The position numbers were made by a program, and so were the translations under genes. The notes under the pieces are model-generated. The model did not search any database and had not been told where the DNA came from. It saw only the letters and a program-made list of their open reading frames with translations. A stretch of 64,000 nucleotides of DNA. Source: Hemicentrotus pulcherrimus (taxonomy: Eukaryota; Echinodermata; Echinoidea; Camarodonta; Strongylocentrotidae). The stretch spans positions 4,899 through 68,898 of the forward strand of contig BEXV01001136.1 in assembly GCA_003118195.1 (NCBI GenBank). The letters are read 5' to 3'. Below are positions 39,166 through 52,145 of this stretch, piece by piece; position 1 is the stretch's first letter; every line of letters starts with the position of its first letter.

Positions 39166-40615
39166 CATGTGTTTATCTTTCACAGACCAATAGATAAACT
39201 AATTTACCAAATATATCCATTAGTAGGCGGTTTCCCGGCAAAATTGTTATCATCATGTACTAGTCAAAACAAATTCTTTCACATGATTGCTAATAAGAAC
39301 TTCCATTTCATTTTGTTTTAATTGGGGCGTTTCCAATACTGGTCTTTACCTTTAACACTTATGATCACAGCTAAGTCAGTCGTGTCGTGACTTCTACATA
39401 AAGATGGATTTAATCATGAATAGATTATTTTAGTTGCACTTGATAATAAGGACAGCATCATGTTTTCAAAGGGAATGAATATGTACATATTCACATGTAA
39501 GTTGCGCACTATCGAAGTTCATATATTGCATTCTTTGTTAGGCGAAATGTATTCAAAACGTCTACTGTCACCATCTTTTCATTACTTATGAGATCTTAAT
39601 GGTTTACTTAATCATTTATGCCTTTCTTTTCATTAGAAGGAAGAGCGGGTTCATTATTCAATATTCATTACTGATTTTTATTATAAAAATATCTCGATAT
39701 TTGTTCAATTTGATGTTAAAAATTATAAGGAAAAATAAAGTAAAATGGTTCCTATCATACGAGGGGAAAAAAACAATGGACTATTTAGTACAATACTCGG
39801 GTATAACGACCTGTGAGTGAAGTAATTGCATTTCTAAAGGACAAGACATGACTTGCATTAAACCTGTCAACAAGGCTAACATTTAGAATGATGAACATTT
39901 TCCGAGTAAGTTCAGCCAACTTGTCCGACCTTGAATGTTGATTATCTCTGTACAAAAAATTACAAATGCTTTTTTGTCTCACTTGCGCTATATACCGAAC
40001 AGTAATGTAAAGGTCTAGACAAAATGATGAAATGAATTATAAATTTAGGATGAATTGACTAACTTCGATGTTGGAGCGACTATTACCTCGCTAGAATTCC
40101 AGCGATCGGATCAATTTCTACGATGCCTCTCCGCTGGGAGTTGCCCTTCGATAATCACTCCCAAGACACCAATTTATTTCATTTAATTTCGTTTTATTTC
40201 ATTACGCGAGTGGCAATATAATATACAAGAATTGCACGGATAATTTCGTTCAATATGAGCAAAAACAATCCATTTTACCCTCTTTTTCTCCCCCTCTCTT
40301 CTATCTANCCCCGCGAAAATGATAAACTGGGGAATAATCTATGTTTTATAAAAACAAAAGACAGACGGAAAGAGTTAACCATGCCAACACTCTAAAGTGA
40401 GAGAGAAAAAATGAGATAGAAAACAGTCATGTTGATTGATTGTTGTCAAAGTTTTATTGATATGTTGGATCTATATATCTGGTGCTTAATGAATATAATG
40501 TCATCTGTTGCCTGGAGAAGAACGATAATGATAGGCGAAAAACGGCGAAGGAGCTCAAGCAGCTAATTTGATGGACCAACATAAAAGAGACACGCGACCG
40601 TGCCGCCCCGCTTAC

Positions 40616-40712
40616 TGCGGTAAACACACTGCCCGTCAGCGGATTCCTGGCCCGATGAACCTCCGTGGTTGGGCCATGACGAACCGCACGGGCTATAGGC
40701 GGACATTGCCAT
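40616..40712 (-). other. Possible alternative first exon of Hox5 (speculative)
   Basis: A GC-rich stretch in the AT-rich Hox5 intron on the sense strand: ATG at 40,712, 32 codons starting MAMSAYSP, then a donor-like GCA|GTAAGC at 40,615. It ends in phase 1, which fits the homeodomain exon. No Hox motif is present in it, the donor is only fair, and phase agreement has a one-in-three chance, so this may be a regulatory island. Confidence 0.15.
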
Positions 40713-41333
40713 ATTAGTCCGAAATCGTAACGGTTTAGGTAACGGGTATCTATTTTGAAACTCATCTCTTGGATGAAAAAAATGGCAATGCAATTCTTTA
40801 ATTGAATCGAATCTCGTGTTATTTCTCTGTTCCATATGCACATCACATTTTTTAAAGACAGTTTCAAATGTAATTGCTTCCACTCTTTTATTTTACTTTT
40901 AGAATGAATACATGTAGAAAAACTGAAATTGAAGATGTTGTTCGATAAAACACATATTGATTGCAATATTTAAAACACTGTACTTAGAAGACCTATACCT
41001 TTGCGAAATGAATATTTGTTAGTATTGTTTTTACTTAATCAATAAAAAGGCATTTCCAAACGTTAAAAAAGCTCACTTTTCAATTAGTTGAATTATGTTC
41101 CTCAGGATCCCCCGGGTGTCAAATGCTGCGAATGCTATTTTGTTTAATTAACTAACTTTTTTTTTTTGCAATACACACATTTTACGAGGTTTAATTTTCA
41201 AAATTTCGTTTATATCTTTCCTCCTGTACCGAAAAAATGATTTATTTTGTCTTCCGCTCAACTTTTCTAAATCTTTGTGAAGAAAATACTACGACAAATG
41301 TTAAGATTTATGAAAAGGCTACTTTTCTTCTCC

Positions 41334-41365
41334 TTCTCTCTCTCTCTATCTCTCTCTCTCTCTCC

Positions 41366-41400
<35 letters not shown>
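41334..41400 (+). repeat. (CT)n microsatellite in the Hox5 intron
   Basis: CT array with CTAT and CCTC variants. Confidence 0.95.
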
Positions 41401-41401
<1 letters not shown>

Positions 41402-42215
41402 ATATTCAGCTTAACCTATTTTCACGTTGAGAGTATATAGAACCAACGATACTCCCCTCATCTAATCAGACTCAATCACAACAGAAAGTGCATGCCTTCT
41501 ACAAAAATACACAGGGACGGAATCAGAAGTGATCTCTTTCGACTAAGGAAGAAATATGAAATCCACACGTCTTGCACCAGGAGATTGTTTAAGTCAAATT
41601 CCAATGGAATCTTTAAGATGTCACCAGAATATTGGCAAATAGATTGGTCTGCCTCAAAAGGAAGAAGAAGACAAAAACGCGGGTAAACCGGGAGAAGAAA
41701 AAAGGGAAACGCACTTTTTTGCGTTGATAGAGTGAAGCATGATAAATTAGGAAATAGATTGCTTTTCTAGCCTTAGCAACCATGTGCATGCCTTGTCCCT
41801 TTGTCCGTTTATTTATTGTTCCTCTTTTCAACTTTTTTCTTCGTAGTTGCGTCTAAAAGGGGATGTCTCTGAGATGCGACATCCCATGTTCTACAGAAAT
41901 CTACATATTGAAAGGAGAGTTACCTTAGTTTTATAGCTTAATCTAGCTGTCTTCGTGGTATTGTGGTGATTTTCTCGAACTATTGTTAGCTAAGCAATTC
42001 TTGTGAATTTAGAAAAAAAAAAAGTTATTTCGATATACATCACAATAATTATCTGGAAATGCATAATTGTATTCCATTGTTTGTGGTCGCAATGTGTGGG
42101 CTAAATCAAGCCACGGAGTTTAAAAAAAAAAAAAAAGAAGAAGCTTGATCAGGCCTTCCTCTTACACGATTATAGTACTTTGTTAATGCTATATAGATGC
42201 AAAAAGAGTAATTTT

Positions 42216-42506
42216 AAATATTATGTTGTACAAACATAATTATCCAAATTATGTTATTCTTTCTCATAACCGAGCGTTCTGTATTCTACAATGCAGACAC
42301 ATAACAGTTGTAAAAGAAATAGACATGGTTTATGTACATTTGAATGTTGTTCTTCTGTATACTGTTTCGGATGAAGAAACAAAAATGTACGAATTCAGTG
42401 ATGACTTGGAACTCATTTAACTTCCGGATGATGTTACCTTTGTTTGTTATTTGTACTACTACTGTTTGAAGAAATAAAATATTATAAAACAAACAAATAT
42501 TATGTT
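42216..42506 (+). mobile_element. Possible retroposed sequence with 12-bp direct repeats
   Basis: Bounded by the exact direct repeat AAATATTATGTT at 42,216-42,227 and 42,495-42,506. The right end before the second repeat reads AATAAAATATTATAAAACAAAC, i.e. a poly(A)-signal-like hexamer and an A-rich tail. A frame of about 65 codons lies inside and I do not recognise it. In AT-rich DNA a 12-bp direct repeat can occur by chance, so this is tentative. Confidence 0.25.
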
Positions 42507-43420
42507 CTCGTATAAAAGACTAAATGGGTATAATCTAGTTCCTATATTGGTACGAAAATTTAGCTACTTCTTTAATAAATATAGTGTAAGTTTAATGACA
42601 CACGAATGATCTTAAAATCTATTCTACATCTCCTCTTTTTGTTGGACAATGATTGTATAAATGAAACGCTAAAACGGATGGAGACCCGTGTGTTTAACCA
42701 TGGTTTAACGGACGAACTGTTTCCTTCGCATCCTTATGGTATCCTGTAAATGTGTGTAAAGCAAAAATCCAAAGCTCCATTGCTCTTGCATTGTGAATTA
42801 ATTAGCAAAATACAATGCAACCAGCATGGAACCAGAGAGAGGGGAAACCGCTAAAATAAGGCATGTGTCAATTTAATTGGTATACGATAGATGCGGGTAA
42901 TATTTTAAAAAAAGGGAAAACCGATTGAGAAGAAAAAAATCAGTATGCTGTAAGGTATTTCACCTTACACGAGAAAAGGATTTTTTGTTTAAAGTAAAAG
43001 AATATATATGTGTCTGTATTACACCGCCCAGTGAAAAAATTCGTTCAAAAATTTTAATTTGTATCACACACAAAAAATGCTTTACTCTGTTAGGCTGTGG
43101 TTTTAAGAAAAACTATGAACATTCCGCGCATTATTGTTTATGGGTGGCAAATTCTTGATTAAATGTCCGACTATTCATTCATTAGTACATCACACTTGAT
43201 AATGATTGTTCTGTAATTTGTGCAGTCGTTGTACCAATTATAGTAGTCTATTAAAAACGATTTCGAGGGTAATGATCTTTGTACGCATCTATATGTCATC
43301 CATCGTTCCAAATGTAACGGGTACGCATGATGGACGTTAGTATAGTGTCTTCCCCAGAGAAAAAATATTGCAGGAGACGGGTGAACATTGTGGCATGGTT
43401 TCCGCGACAACAACGCAAAT

Positions 43421-43637
43421 ACACTGTTGCCCATAAAGTGGGAAAACATTTTTCTTACCCCTTTCCTCGTCATAATTACGAAAATATGGTATTTTTATTG
43501 ATAGATAAAGTTTATATAATCTCGGAACATTATTGGTCAATCTAAAGATCATAGAGATTGATTCAAACATTTCTGAGAAGATATGAAAAGAGATATCACA
43601 GATTTTTTTAATCTCCCAACTTCACGCGTAACAGTGT
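43421..43637. mobile_element. TA-flanked MITE, copy B (in the Hox5 intron)
   Basis: Left end ACACTGTTGCCCATAAAGTG and right end, in reverse complement, ACACTGTTACGCGTGAAGTT; about 24-bp inverted repeats. TA at 43,420-43,421 and TA at 43,637-43,638 fit a TA target duplication as in Tc1/mariner-type elements. About 217 bp, non-coding. It shares the internal CATAGAGATTG block with copy A. Confidence 0.65.
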
Positions 43638-44799
43638 ATTGTATACATTTTAGTTTTTAGTCCTTCTACGTCCATTCTTATTTAGCACTAATGTATTTAT
43701 CTATCTGAATGCAAATAGTGTGTGTTCAGTAAAAAGTCAATGGCATGGCTATTTTGGGTGAAATGCCTTGTATTATACTGGGATGGGATTACGAGACTAA
43801 GCTTTTCTTCCAGAACCTCTCAGCAACTTATAAATCTATTAAACTCTTAATCTAGGCCGAAAACTTCATATGCAAACCTTAAGATGGAAATGAAAAGGGT
43901 ATGATGAGATACAAGAGTACATCACTTGCTTTGGCTTCAAAATAGAACTACCGCTCTGAGATGCAGCATTTCAACACACACACATACACATATAATCATT
44001 GGGAAGAGCATCACCTTTCTGTCGTAAATACAACTATTGAATTTCTGTTTCTGTGGGGATGTTGCGAATTCCAATACAATAATAAGCCTTGATTGACATC
44101 GTTTTGTAATGTCAATATTCTGCATTGACATTCAGAGCTAACTCCGGCGACTAAATAATGATATTAGCATAGACTTCCTGTCCATTGAGCCCGATCTGGG
44201 TACCTGTCAGGAGGGGCTTAATGGCATACAGGAGATGTAATTGATGGGACTACGGTCACAGGTCAATTTTTCCTTTTCTTCCTTTTGAGCTCTTCTCTTT
44301 TTTTACATGTTTGGCGTACAAAGGTATTACTTCCTGACTGTCAGTAAGGATTGACAAAAACACATGGTGGGGATTGCGGGTTTTCGGTTTTTCGTGAGAC
44401 TTCACGAGTTTAAAATCGACTAAAAATGAAAACATTAAATAGAGGTAAAATAATAAGAGTGAATGCCTATACATGTCCTTGTTCCAAACATAGGTGGACT
44501 ACTTACTACAACCCCTCTCTCCCTCATCCTGATTTTTGTTATTTAAGGAAAGATGGAAAGTATATAGTTTCGAAATTGGTATATACAAATGGAATATAAA
44601 CCTCGTCATACACCATTGTTCATATGGAAATATCAGTCAAACATTTTCCGTTTAAAACGTATCAGTAATGTACACAAATTTTCCCTTAACCAATATTTCC
44701 CTCTTGGTAACACGAGTCTGATGCCTGTTGGACTGACTAATCAAGACAGCGTGATATTCCATGCCAACAATCTCCTGCCACAGAAAATCAAAATCTACA

Positions 44800-45462
44800 T
44801 CTCTTCTCGTCTTTTCCTCGTCGAATATAAGAGGATATACTGCGCGATCGAGGAATCTTTCTCGAATTTAATACTCTGGCCACCACGCGTCGGTGTATCT
44901 GGTCGGCTATTACCTCGGTGAGAAGGAATGCATTTCGACGATTGGGGGCTCTCGAGCTTTTGATAAATTTCTTCTTGTCCACACCCAGAAAGGAGACGAC
45001 AATCCCCTTTCAACCTTCCTGGCGGAAGTCGTAACTGGACGAAATTGCTCCGAAGATGTTTTTTCATTTCCTAACCCGCTAATACTTGTCTTCAGGAACA
45101 ACACTCTATCGCGCATATGTCGCTGGCGGTTATATCATGTAGACTCGTCACGACGTGAGGGGAATAGCGAAAGGAAAAGGGAAACTCTTAAGTCATTTCT
45201 ATTTTCTCTGTCTTGTTTGAGTATCAAGGATTGTGTATTGCATCTAATGCTATTGGGCTTCCACAGAAATGCCTTTGGACAGATCAGGGAATTGATCGAA
45301 AGTGGTTTTCGCTTTCAATTAGAATACAAGTGCCGGTTATTTGATTCTGGACACGGACATATTTTAATGAATATTACCAAGAAAACCAAGACTGGCAGGT
45401 TGATTCGAGTTGGCATCGTATTCTTCGAAGATTACACGCTCAGAACTTCCGTCAATAATTGA
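44800..45462. promoter_or_regulatory. GC-richer intronic block with a 189-codon open frame
   Basis: The block 44.8-45.2 kb is GC-rich and unique. On the + strand a frame is open from 44,893 to 45,462, starting with ATG at the 5' edge. Its translation shows no domain I know, and other frames in the block are also open, which points to composition rather than coding. Candidate intronic enhancer. Confidence 0.25.
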
Positions 45463-45795
45463 AAATAGCATGCTAAATTGTAACCCCTTCGGTCCTCCCT
45501 TGGTCGCCATTTTTAAGATAGCCTACTGTGTATTTGAAGATTTTAAGCAAAATTAGATTTGTTGAGAGAGTTAATGAATCCTCTTTTTTCAAACTGTTTT
45601 CTAAATATCTTTGTAAAAGTTGGCAGGAATAACAATCTACAAACTTTATTAATTATATTGGAGTAAGGATTCAACGGGCCTTTCTCTCACTTTGCCACAT
45701 ACTCAACTCCCACAAATCGACATGTTTGGCATATAGTTTAATTATACATACACACTTTAGTAATTCCTTGCAACTCCATTGTAACGATGGGTGAC

Positions 45796-46135
45796 GCTCG
45801 TTATTCCGAAGGTTCGTTATTCCGAAGGTTCGTTATTCCGAAGGTTCGTTATTCCGAAGGTTCATTATTCCGAAGGTTCGTTATTCCGAAGGTTCGTTAT
45901 TCCGAAGGTTCATTATTCCGAAGGTTCGTTAATCCGACAATGAAATAAGGTTCGTTATTCCGAAGGTTCGTTAGTCCGAAAATGAAATAAGGTTCATTAT
46001 TCAAAAGGTTCGTTAGTCCGAAAATGAAATAAGGTTCATTATTCCGAAGGTTCGTGAGTCCGAAAATGAAATAAGGTTCGTTATTCCGAAGATTCGTTTA
46101 GTCCGAACGTTCGTTTAGTCCGAAAATGAAATAAA
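45796..46135 (+). repeat. Left terminal array of 16-bp units
   Basis: Near-perfect tandem GGTTCGTTATTCCGAA units up to about 45,925, then a longer variant in which GGTTCGTTAGTCCGAA alternates with AATGAAATAA. Confidence 0.85.
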
Positions 46136-46975
46136 CCTACTTTAGTAACAAATACGGTGTTGTAATTGAAAGAATAATAGGATATTATGCAATAATAGTC
46201 TCAGTGGAGGATGATGCATGTATATTTTTGGGGCAAAACATGTATGGTATCATCTGAACAATAAATATTGCTGCCTGAGGAAATGGATTTAGAATGTTGG
46301 GGACTGTGTGTGGGTCACCGTGGCTAACCTCCAGATAAGGTTTTTTTTTTTTTTTTTTTTTTTTTAATTTGCAAATTCTTTTGCTTGTTTCCAAATATTC
46401 ATATTATGTATATTTATTTCCTTTAAGATGGATGGTACATTACTGCATTCAACAACACAACCTTTCATTGTGATTTTCTTTTTCGCTTTAAAACTCAACC
46501 AGTATAATAAATCACTCTTGTGATAGTGCCTTGTGCCGCAATACATCTCTCAAACACTTCTATATCGGATTGCGTATATAGGGTTATATTATTGGATGCA
46601 ATTTCAAATAATTTCTCTCCCTTTATCGCATGATCAATGCATTTTCTCCAATCGATTGCCTACCCTGGGGTGATGCCGATAGTCAAGTTACTCCTAATAT
46701 TGTAAGGTTTTTTTTGCAGCTCTATTCGATCGCTTTCAACGGCAAATAAATTTCTGAACAATAGAAATGTTGCCAACGGTTTACGACGAGAGAGAAAAAT
46801 CATATTCCCCGAGTACACTGTATTTCGATCACACCACTTCTACATTACAAACCGCGTTTATTTTTTCTCCCTTGCGAACGAATCGATGCTTCCCGGTTGA
46901 TGGTTTTGATTATGATTTTCTCCTCTTATTGTTTTAGCTCTTATTTTTTTCTTCTCCGATCTTCTTTTTTTTTCN

Positions 46976-47165
46976 TTATTCTCGGATTAACGAACCTTCG
47001 GAATTACGAACCTTCGGAATAACGCCTCAAATGTTCGGATTAACGAACCCTTTTTCATTTTCGGACTAACGAACATCGAGATATAGGCAGTTTACGTGTT
47101 TCGGAATAACGAACCTTCGGAATAACGAACCTTCGGAATAACGAACCTTCGGAATAACGAGCTGT
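46976..47165 (-). repeat. Right terminal array (inverted copy of the 16-bp units)
   Basis: Reads TTCGGAATAACGAACC on the + strand, the reverse complement of the left array, with four tidy units at 47,100-47,162 and degenerate ones before that. Confidence 0.85.
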
Positions 47166-47200
47166 AACCGTAACGATTCCTACTCCACACCTCCCCCCCT

Positions 47201-47233
<33 letters not shown>

Positions 47234-48472
47234 TCCTCTCTCTTTTTTACTCTATGTGTATTACTCTTCCCTTCAAATTTTAATCAGTAACTTTTAAATT
47301 CATCTTATTCTTCAAGCAGACCATTCATCCGCTGCTTGTTTTATGTTGTTCTAAAGAATGAAACGAAATACACATCTCCAAATAAATACATATCTGAGAT
47401 TGATAAATATCTGAAATTGATCCCCCATTATATTACACGCAAAAAAAAACCGTTGTCATGATATCGATATTCCTATAAATCTCTCGCTCTCTCTCTCTTT
47501 CGCTCTCTCTCTATCTCTCTTTTACAAATTGCAGCTTCCCATGTTGATCTTTGACCTCTGTCGTGAGCTGTTGATATTGTTGATGTGTATGGCCCGTCAC
47601 ATCTCCGCGCTCTTGCGCACCGTGCTGTGAAACTCGCTTCCTTTCAAGAGCAAGCCCCAATCAATACCCAAATAATAATGTCAACAAGCATGGAACGGCG
47701 ACTATCAATGCACTATAATCATTGGCTTTTATATCGGAATATTTTACGCGACCTCTAGACTAGTCGCATGTATGCACTGTCTGAAGTTTATGAACAATGG
47801 ATCTGATAATTTTTTCGATTTTCGCGTTTTCGAGCTTTGTCAGCATGCCCAATAATCATTATTTGATTCCTTACTACTTTTATTATTGTTTTGATATTTT
47901 ATATATTAATATGATATTCTTATGAACTTTACTTCAAGCCTGCTTCTAGATTGTACTCTTAACTTTGCACTTTTTTGCTGATGCATATTCCTTGTAATCT
48001 AGCTGTTCAATTGCGACGTGGTTTTTAATGACTCGTGAATACATTTCAATTCGATTCCATTTCCGTATCAATTTTTAATTAAATTCGAATTCCAAAACTT
48101 TTTTTTTCTTCACGTTAACATTTTAAACCTAAACATTATCTAATCAATCTCAACAAAGTATTTACGTAAAAGCATATCGGCAACTTAGATAAATTATTTG
48201 ATATTTCTCTGAACGAAATAAATGTCAAACTCAAAGTGAATCTCATGTGTGAGTTCTGAACATATCTCGGAGTTCATATTGTGTTTATAATTACCACTGC
48301 TATTGAAAAAGGACAATACGCATATGAGGTAGAAACGGATATGTATAGGCCTTATAAATAAATGAGTGGTAGAGGATTTTTTGGAAGTTTGAAGCAACTT
48401 TTTTTCGTTAATAATCTTTAAAAAAACGAGCTGTGTCACTAAACATTAACCGACAGTAAAAACCCTGGAAAG

Positions 48473-48495
48473 TATATATATATATATATATATAT
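48473..48495 (+). repeat. (TA)n microsatellite
   Basis: Pure TA array; a second one lies at 56,735-56,762. Confidence 0.9.
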
Positions 48496-51400
48496 TTATA
48501 ATATTTAAATTACTATTATGTAAATCGATTATGTACGTATCTTAGTATATAATACATTAACTGACCAATACTAATTCTATAAGCTCCGGCCTTTCCCTTC
48601 GTAACGTTAAATTATTTGGCTGCTTCTAATAATTAGTTACGATGTTATTGCAAATTGAGAATATGTTCCCTATTATCAAACTAAAAAGCTGTGTGAGCAT
48701 GTTATATTGTATACTTTTATTTTTTTATTCGCCTTCCCGTTATTATATCATTCTCGACGTGCGCATTTTGAATGAGAGAAATATTTCGTACAAAAAGAAT
48801 GAAAATCATGAATAATGAAATACAACCCACACGTGTAACGTCAAAAATATAGTGGCTCGTTGCGTACAAAACAAGAAAAGACGACGCTAAAACCTTTCAA
48901 TGGGACTACAAGACTTATTTGAGAATCTCGTTCATGCACTATCCAAGATGCGATGACACAATACAGAGGCTTCCATTAAAAGATTATGAGAAGACAGTGA
49001 TTTATGGTGGAATCAGCAGCCAATTTGAATGAAATAAGGTTTTGATAAAGTTAATTATGTTCTGTGGTTTGCTAAATTTTGGGGATCTTGTTAGGCAGTC
49101 GGGATTCGTAAGGGGATCAGCAGCGACTCTTCCACTACCCCGAGTTTTTTAATGCATGCCAAAGCAGCATCACCTAAGAACAGATATTTGTTTTGCCACG
49201 ATTCATTTCTCCTCTTTGAATGCCCCTTTTTCCAACCCACATTCGAATGAAAGATATTTGAACGATTCGCAATGGATGTATTACAATCATTACTTATCTT
49301 AATTATTTCTTCTGATATTCATTAGCACGGTTGAATTTTAAAACTTAGAACATAGAAAAGTGACGATTTAGTCTACATAGTGTCACTGTTACAGCACCCG
49401 ACTTATCATCCACATTACGGTTGCAATTCGTTTCTCAACTTTACATTTCGTTGCTAACAACAACATCGAAATGTATGAAATGTATACAACACATACATCC
49501 TCCATGTACACTACGCATGTATATCACAGTGTAAACTGTTAAAGAGGCGCCGAGTTGATCCGGCGAAAAACGAATATATATTTAGAACAACGTGGGTTAT
49601 TTCAATAAAGTTCTTAAATGGCAAAATTTCACTTAAATTGTATAATGATGTGAACGAGGATGTCTTTAAAGACACACTTCTGCAAATATTTTCAAAACAA
49701 ATTTGTTTGAAGACGACTATTAAGGAAAGAACAACAAAATTGGGTACCCTTTGAACAACCGGAAACCAAAAAAGTTATATTATTTTATTAATATTCGACT
49801 TGAAACACATTTTGGGGGTCCGAGCAGAAGTGTGTGTTAAATGCCATCCTTTTTCACATCATTTAGGTGAACCTCTGCCACCCAACCTTTCGCGAATTCG
49901 GGGTTCCCAACGCTTTAGAGGACCTTTAATGCGAATACTAGATTGACGTAAACCAGCAACATTCCTAATTACAAAATACTTTCCAGATTTCAAAATCAAA
50001 TTCATTTATCATTACAAACAAAAAAAGCATTGCGACCGTCTCTTCTACTGTTGTTCGAATAAAAGTTTTAAGGGCATCTTTGGTTCTCCATCTGATTAAA
50101 AAATCAATAGATTTTACAAGCAATAGTGTGCGTTTTATTATGCCTAAGGATGTACAAGTCAACAAATTGTGTTTTAGGGAGGTGTCCTCTCAATTTTTAT
50201 AAATTGTTTGTAAACCTCTATATTTTTATAGATTTTAGTTTAAATTGCAAACGCAATCATTAAGCATCCCAAAATTAATCATAAAGGCGGTAACAAACAA
50301 AAAAACTACGACTGATAACATTCCCTGAATTTTATAGCGAGATCCAGGTTTGAGATTGTGTGTGCCGATATGTTTGTTCATTGTTCGTTGGTTCGTCAGA
50401 GGTTGATAATTTTCGAATCTCTGGAATATTCAATTTCATGTATCCCTGACACTGTTGACTATCTCTTCCGCGTCCCAATTCTCATTTACTATTTACTTTA
50501 AGGAACGCATTCAGAGCGCGATATTGTATAGATTAATCATGTTATTGGGTCATGCATAACTCAAATAATCCAACCATTTCGAGAGGCAAACAATAAAAGT
50601 GATTCCTGCTTTTGTTTCAAAGGAAAAATGTCATTGAAATTAATCAGAGCATTAAAATGAGCTGTTTTTGTTTCAGGCAGGAACATGCGTTGCCAATGCA
50701 AACATTGGTCAGCGATTTAATTGATTTATAATACGTATTAGAGAGATGAATGCTCTTTTGGTATGCAGTTACAAAACGCGAAGTATATCAGTAAGCCACT
50801 TGTGACGTACATGTAAGCAGAAGATATATTTTTCGTTTTCATCATGTATTAAAATGTACTATATACGACGCTTAACACTTCATCACCGTTATGAATGGTA
50901 GCTACCCTAAAAGTGCAGCAGTATTATTTTGTTAAAAATGTGCATTATCGAAAAATTGACGATTGCATTCGTTGTTATTCGGTTTATTTACGTATACAAG
51001 AATACTTTAAAATTCGTTCATAAGTTTCGTTTGTCTTCCTTTAATCCAAATGCCGGATACTTTCGCTTGTGCACTATCTTTTAATTACACATGGTAACAA
51101 AAATTAATGGGCGTCTCTCTTCTCACATAACATTAATGAATAAGCAATGTTCATCTGATATTGTCATCATCAACATGAATTATGGATCATCTCCCCATTT
51201 CGATCCCCACTTCTTAATCACTACCGAAAATGTTAATTCTATTTTTGTAAATGATAATAACGATCTTGACGATTGTAATGGTAAAAAAACAATGATAACA
51301 ATGGCGAAGATAATGCTGATAATGGTGACAGATGAAGCATAACATTAGTTACGATATAAAGATGACAATAGTGATGAATAAACAAAAATAACAATTACAC

Positions 51401-51841
51401 AATTAGCACCTAATTATCTTTTCTACAACTTGTTGCTACAGATTTGTCGTTATTGTAAGCGCACTGCTCTCGCCAACAAACTTCATCTGTGAGCATATTG
51501 TGGTTTATAAAATAAACCCTCTTTGAAAGATTCAGATAAATTAAATATCAAGTATGTTTATGACAACCGTCTAAAAAGTTGTTCCATGTCACTGACCCAA
51601 GCCAGCAAACGTTTAACGGATTAGATTTAAACGCCTTTATTTCGTCACAATAGAAAGTCCTTTACGAGCGTTTTAGCAAAGGGGATATCCGAGGTCTCGT
51701 AATCAGTTTTGACTTACATGTGTCATTTTGATTCACAAGCAGGGGAAATAGGTGATTTGATCTCCTAATGAAATTGAAAAGGATGATCTGACATGCAGCC
51801 TGAGCCTGAATACAATGTTTTCATTGCGGAGAATAGAGACC

Positions 51842-52145
51842 GGGGGGGGGGGGGGNGGGGGTGTTTCACAAAGTTGAACTATCTCTATAAAGTTGGACTT
51901 TATAGAGCCATTAGCATCTTTGCAAATATTTTGTTAAAGTTATTTTAAAAGGCATAAAATGGTGATTCAAATCATTCATATTTTCTATTATCATGGGAGA
52001 TTTCATGGTCTTGATGTTGAATTTAGGAAAAGTCTAAAATACTTGAATTTTTGCTTTTGAATACATTTCAAAACAAGGCTATAAATGGTTCTCCATAATA
52101 TTTAAGTCCAACTTAGAGATAAGATAAGTTTGTGAAACACCCCCC
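51842..52145. mobile_element. MITE-like element with G-run termini (in the Hox5 intron)
   Basis: The left end is a G run (containing one N at 51,856) followed by TGTTTCACAAAGTTGAAC; the right end is GTTTGTGAAACACCCCCC. The inverted repeats match over about 40 bp, including AGTTGGACTT/AAGTCCAACT inside. About 300 bp, AT-rich, non-coding. Confidence 0.65.

Larger units (their letters stand above)
45789..47169. mobile_element. Foldback-like transposon with tandem-repeat termini and 8-bp target duplication
   Basis: A 1,381-bp insertion in the Hox5 intron flanked by an exact direct repeat GTAACGAT (45,781-45,788 and 47,170-47,177), the apparent target duplication. The left end starts GGGTGACGCTCGTTATTCCG; the right end in reverse complement starts GGTTACAGCTCGTTATTCCG. 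Each terminus is an array of GGTTCGTTATTCCGAA-type 16-bp units, some interrupted by AATGAAATAA, on the left at about 45,796-46,135 and inverted on the right at about 46,976-47,165. The roughly 840-bp core has a poly(T) run and no long reading frame. Arrays of inverted short repeats are typical of foldback elements; 8-bp duplications are typical of hAT and P classes. Confidence 0.75.

Noticed and set aside
40454..40966. 170-codon minus-strand frame in the Hox5 intron
   Set aside because: The GC-rich part is open in two frames and the rest is AT-rich; no domain. Only the short exon-like piece is kept as a speculation.
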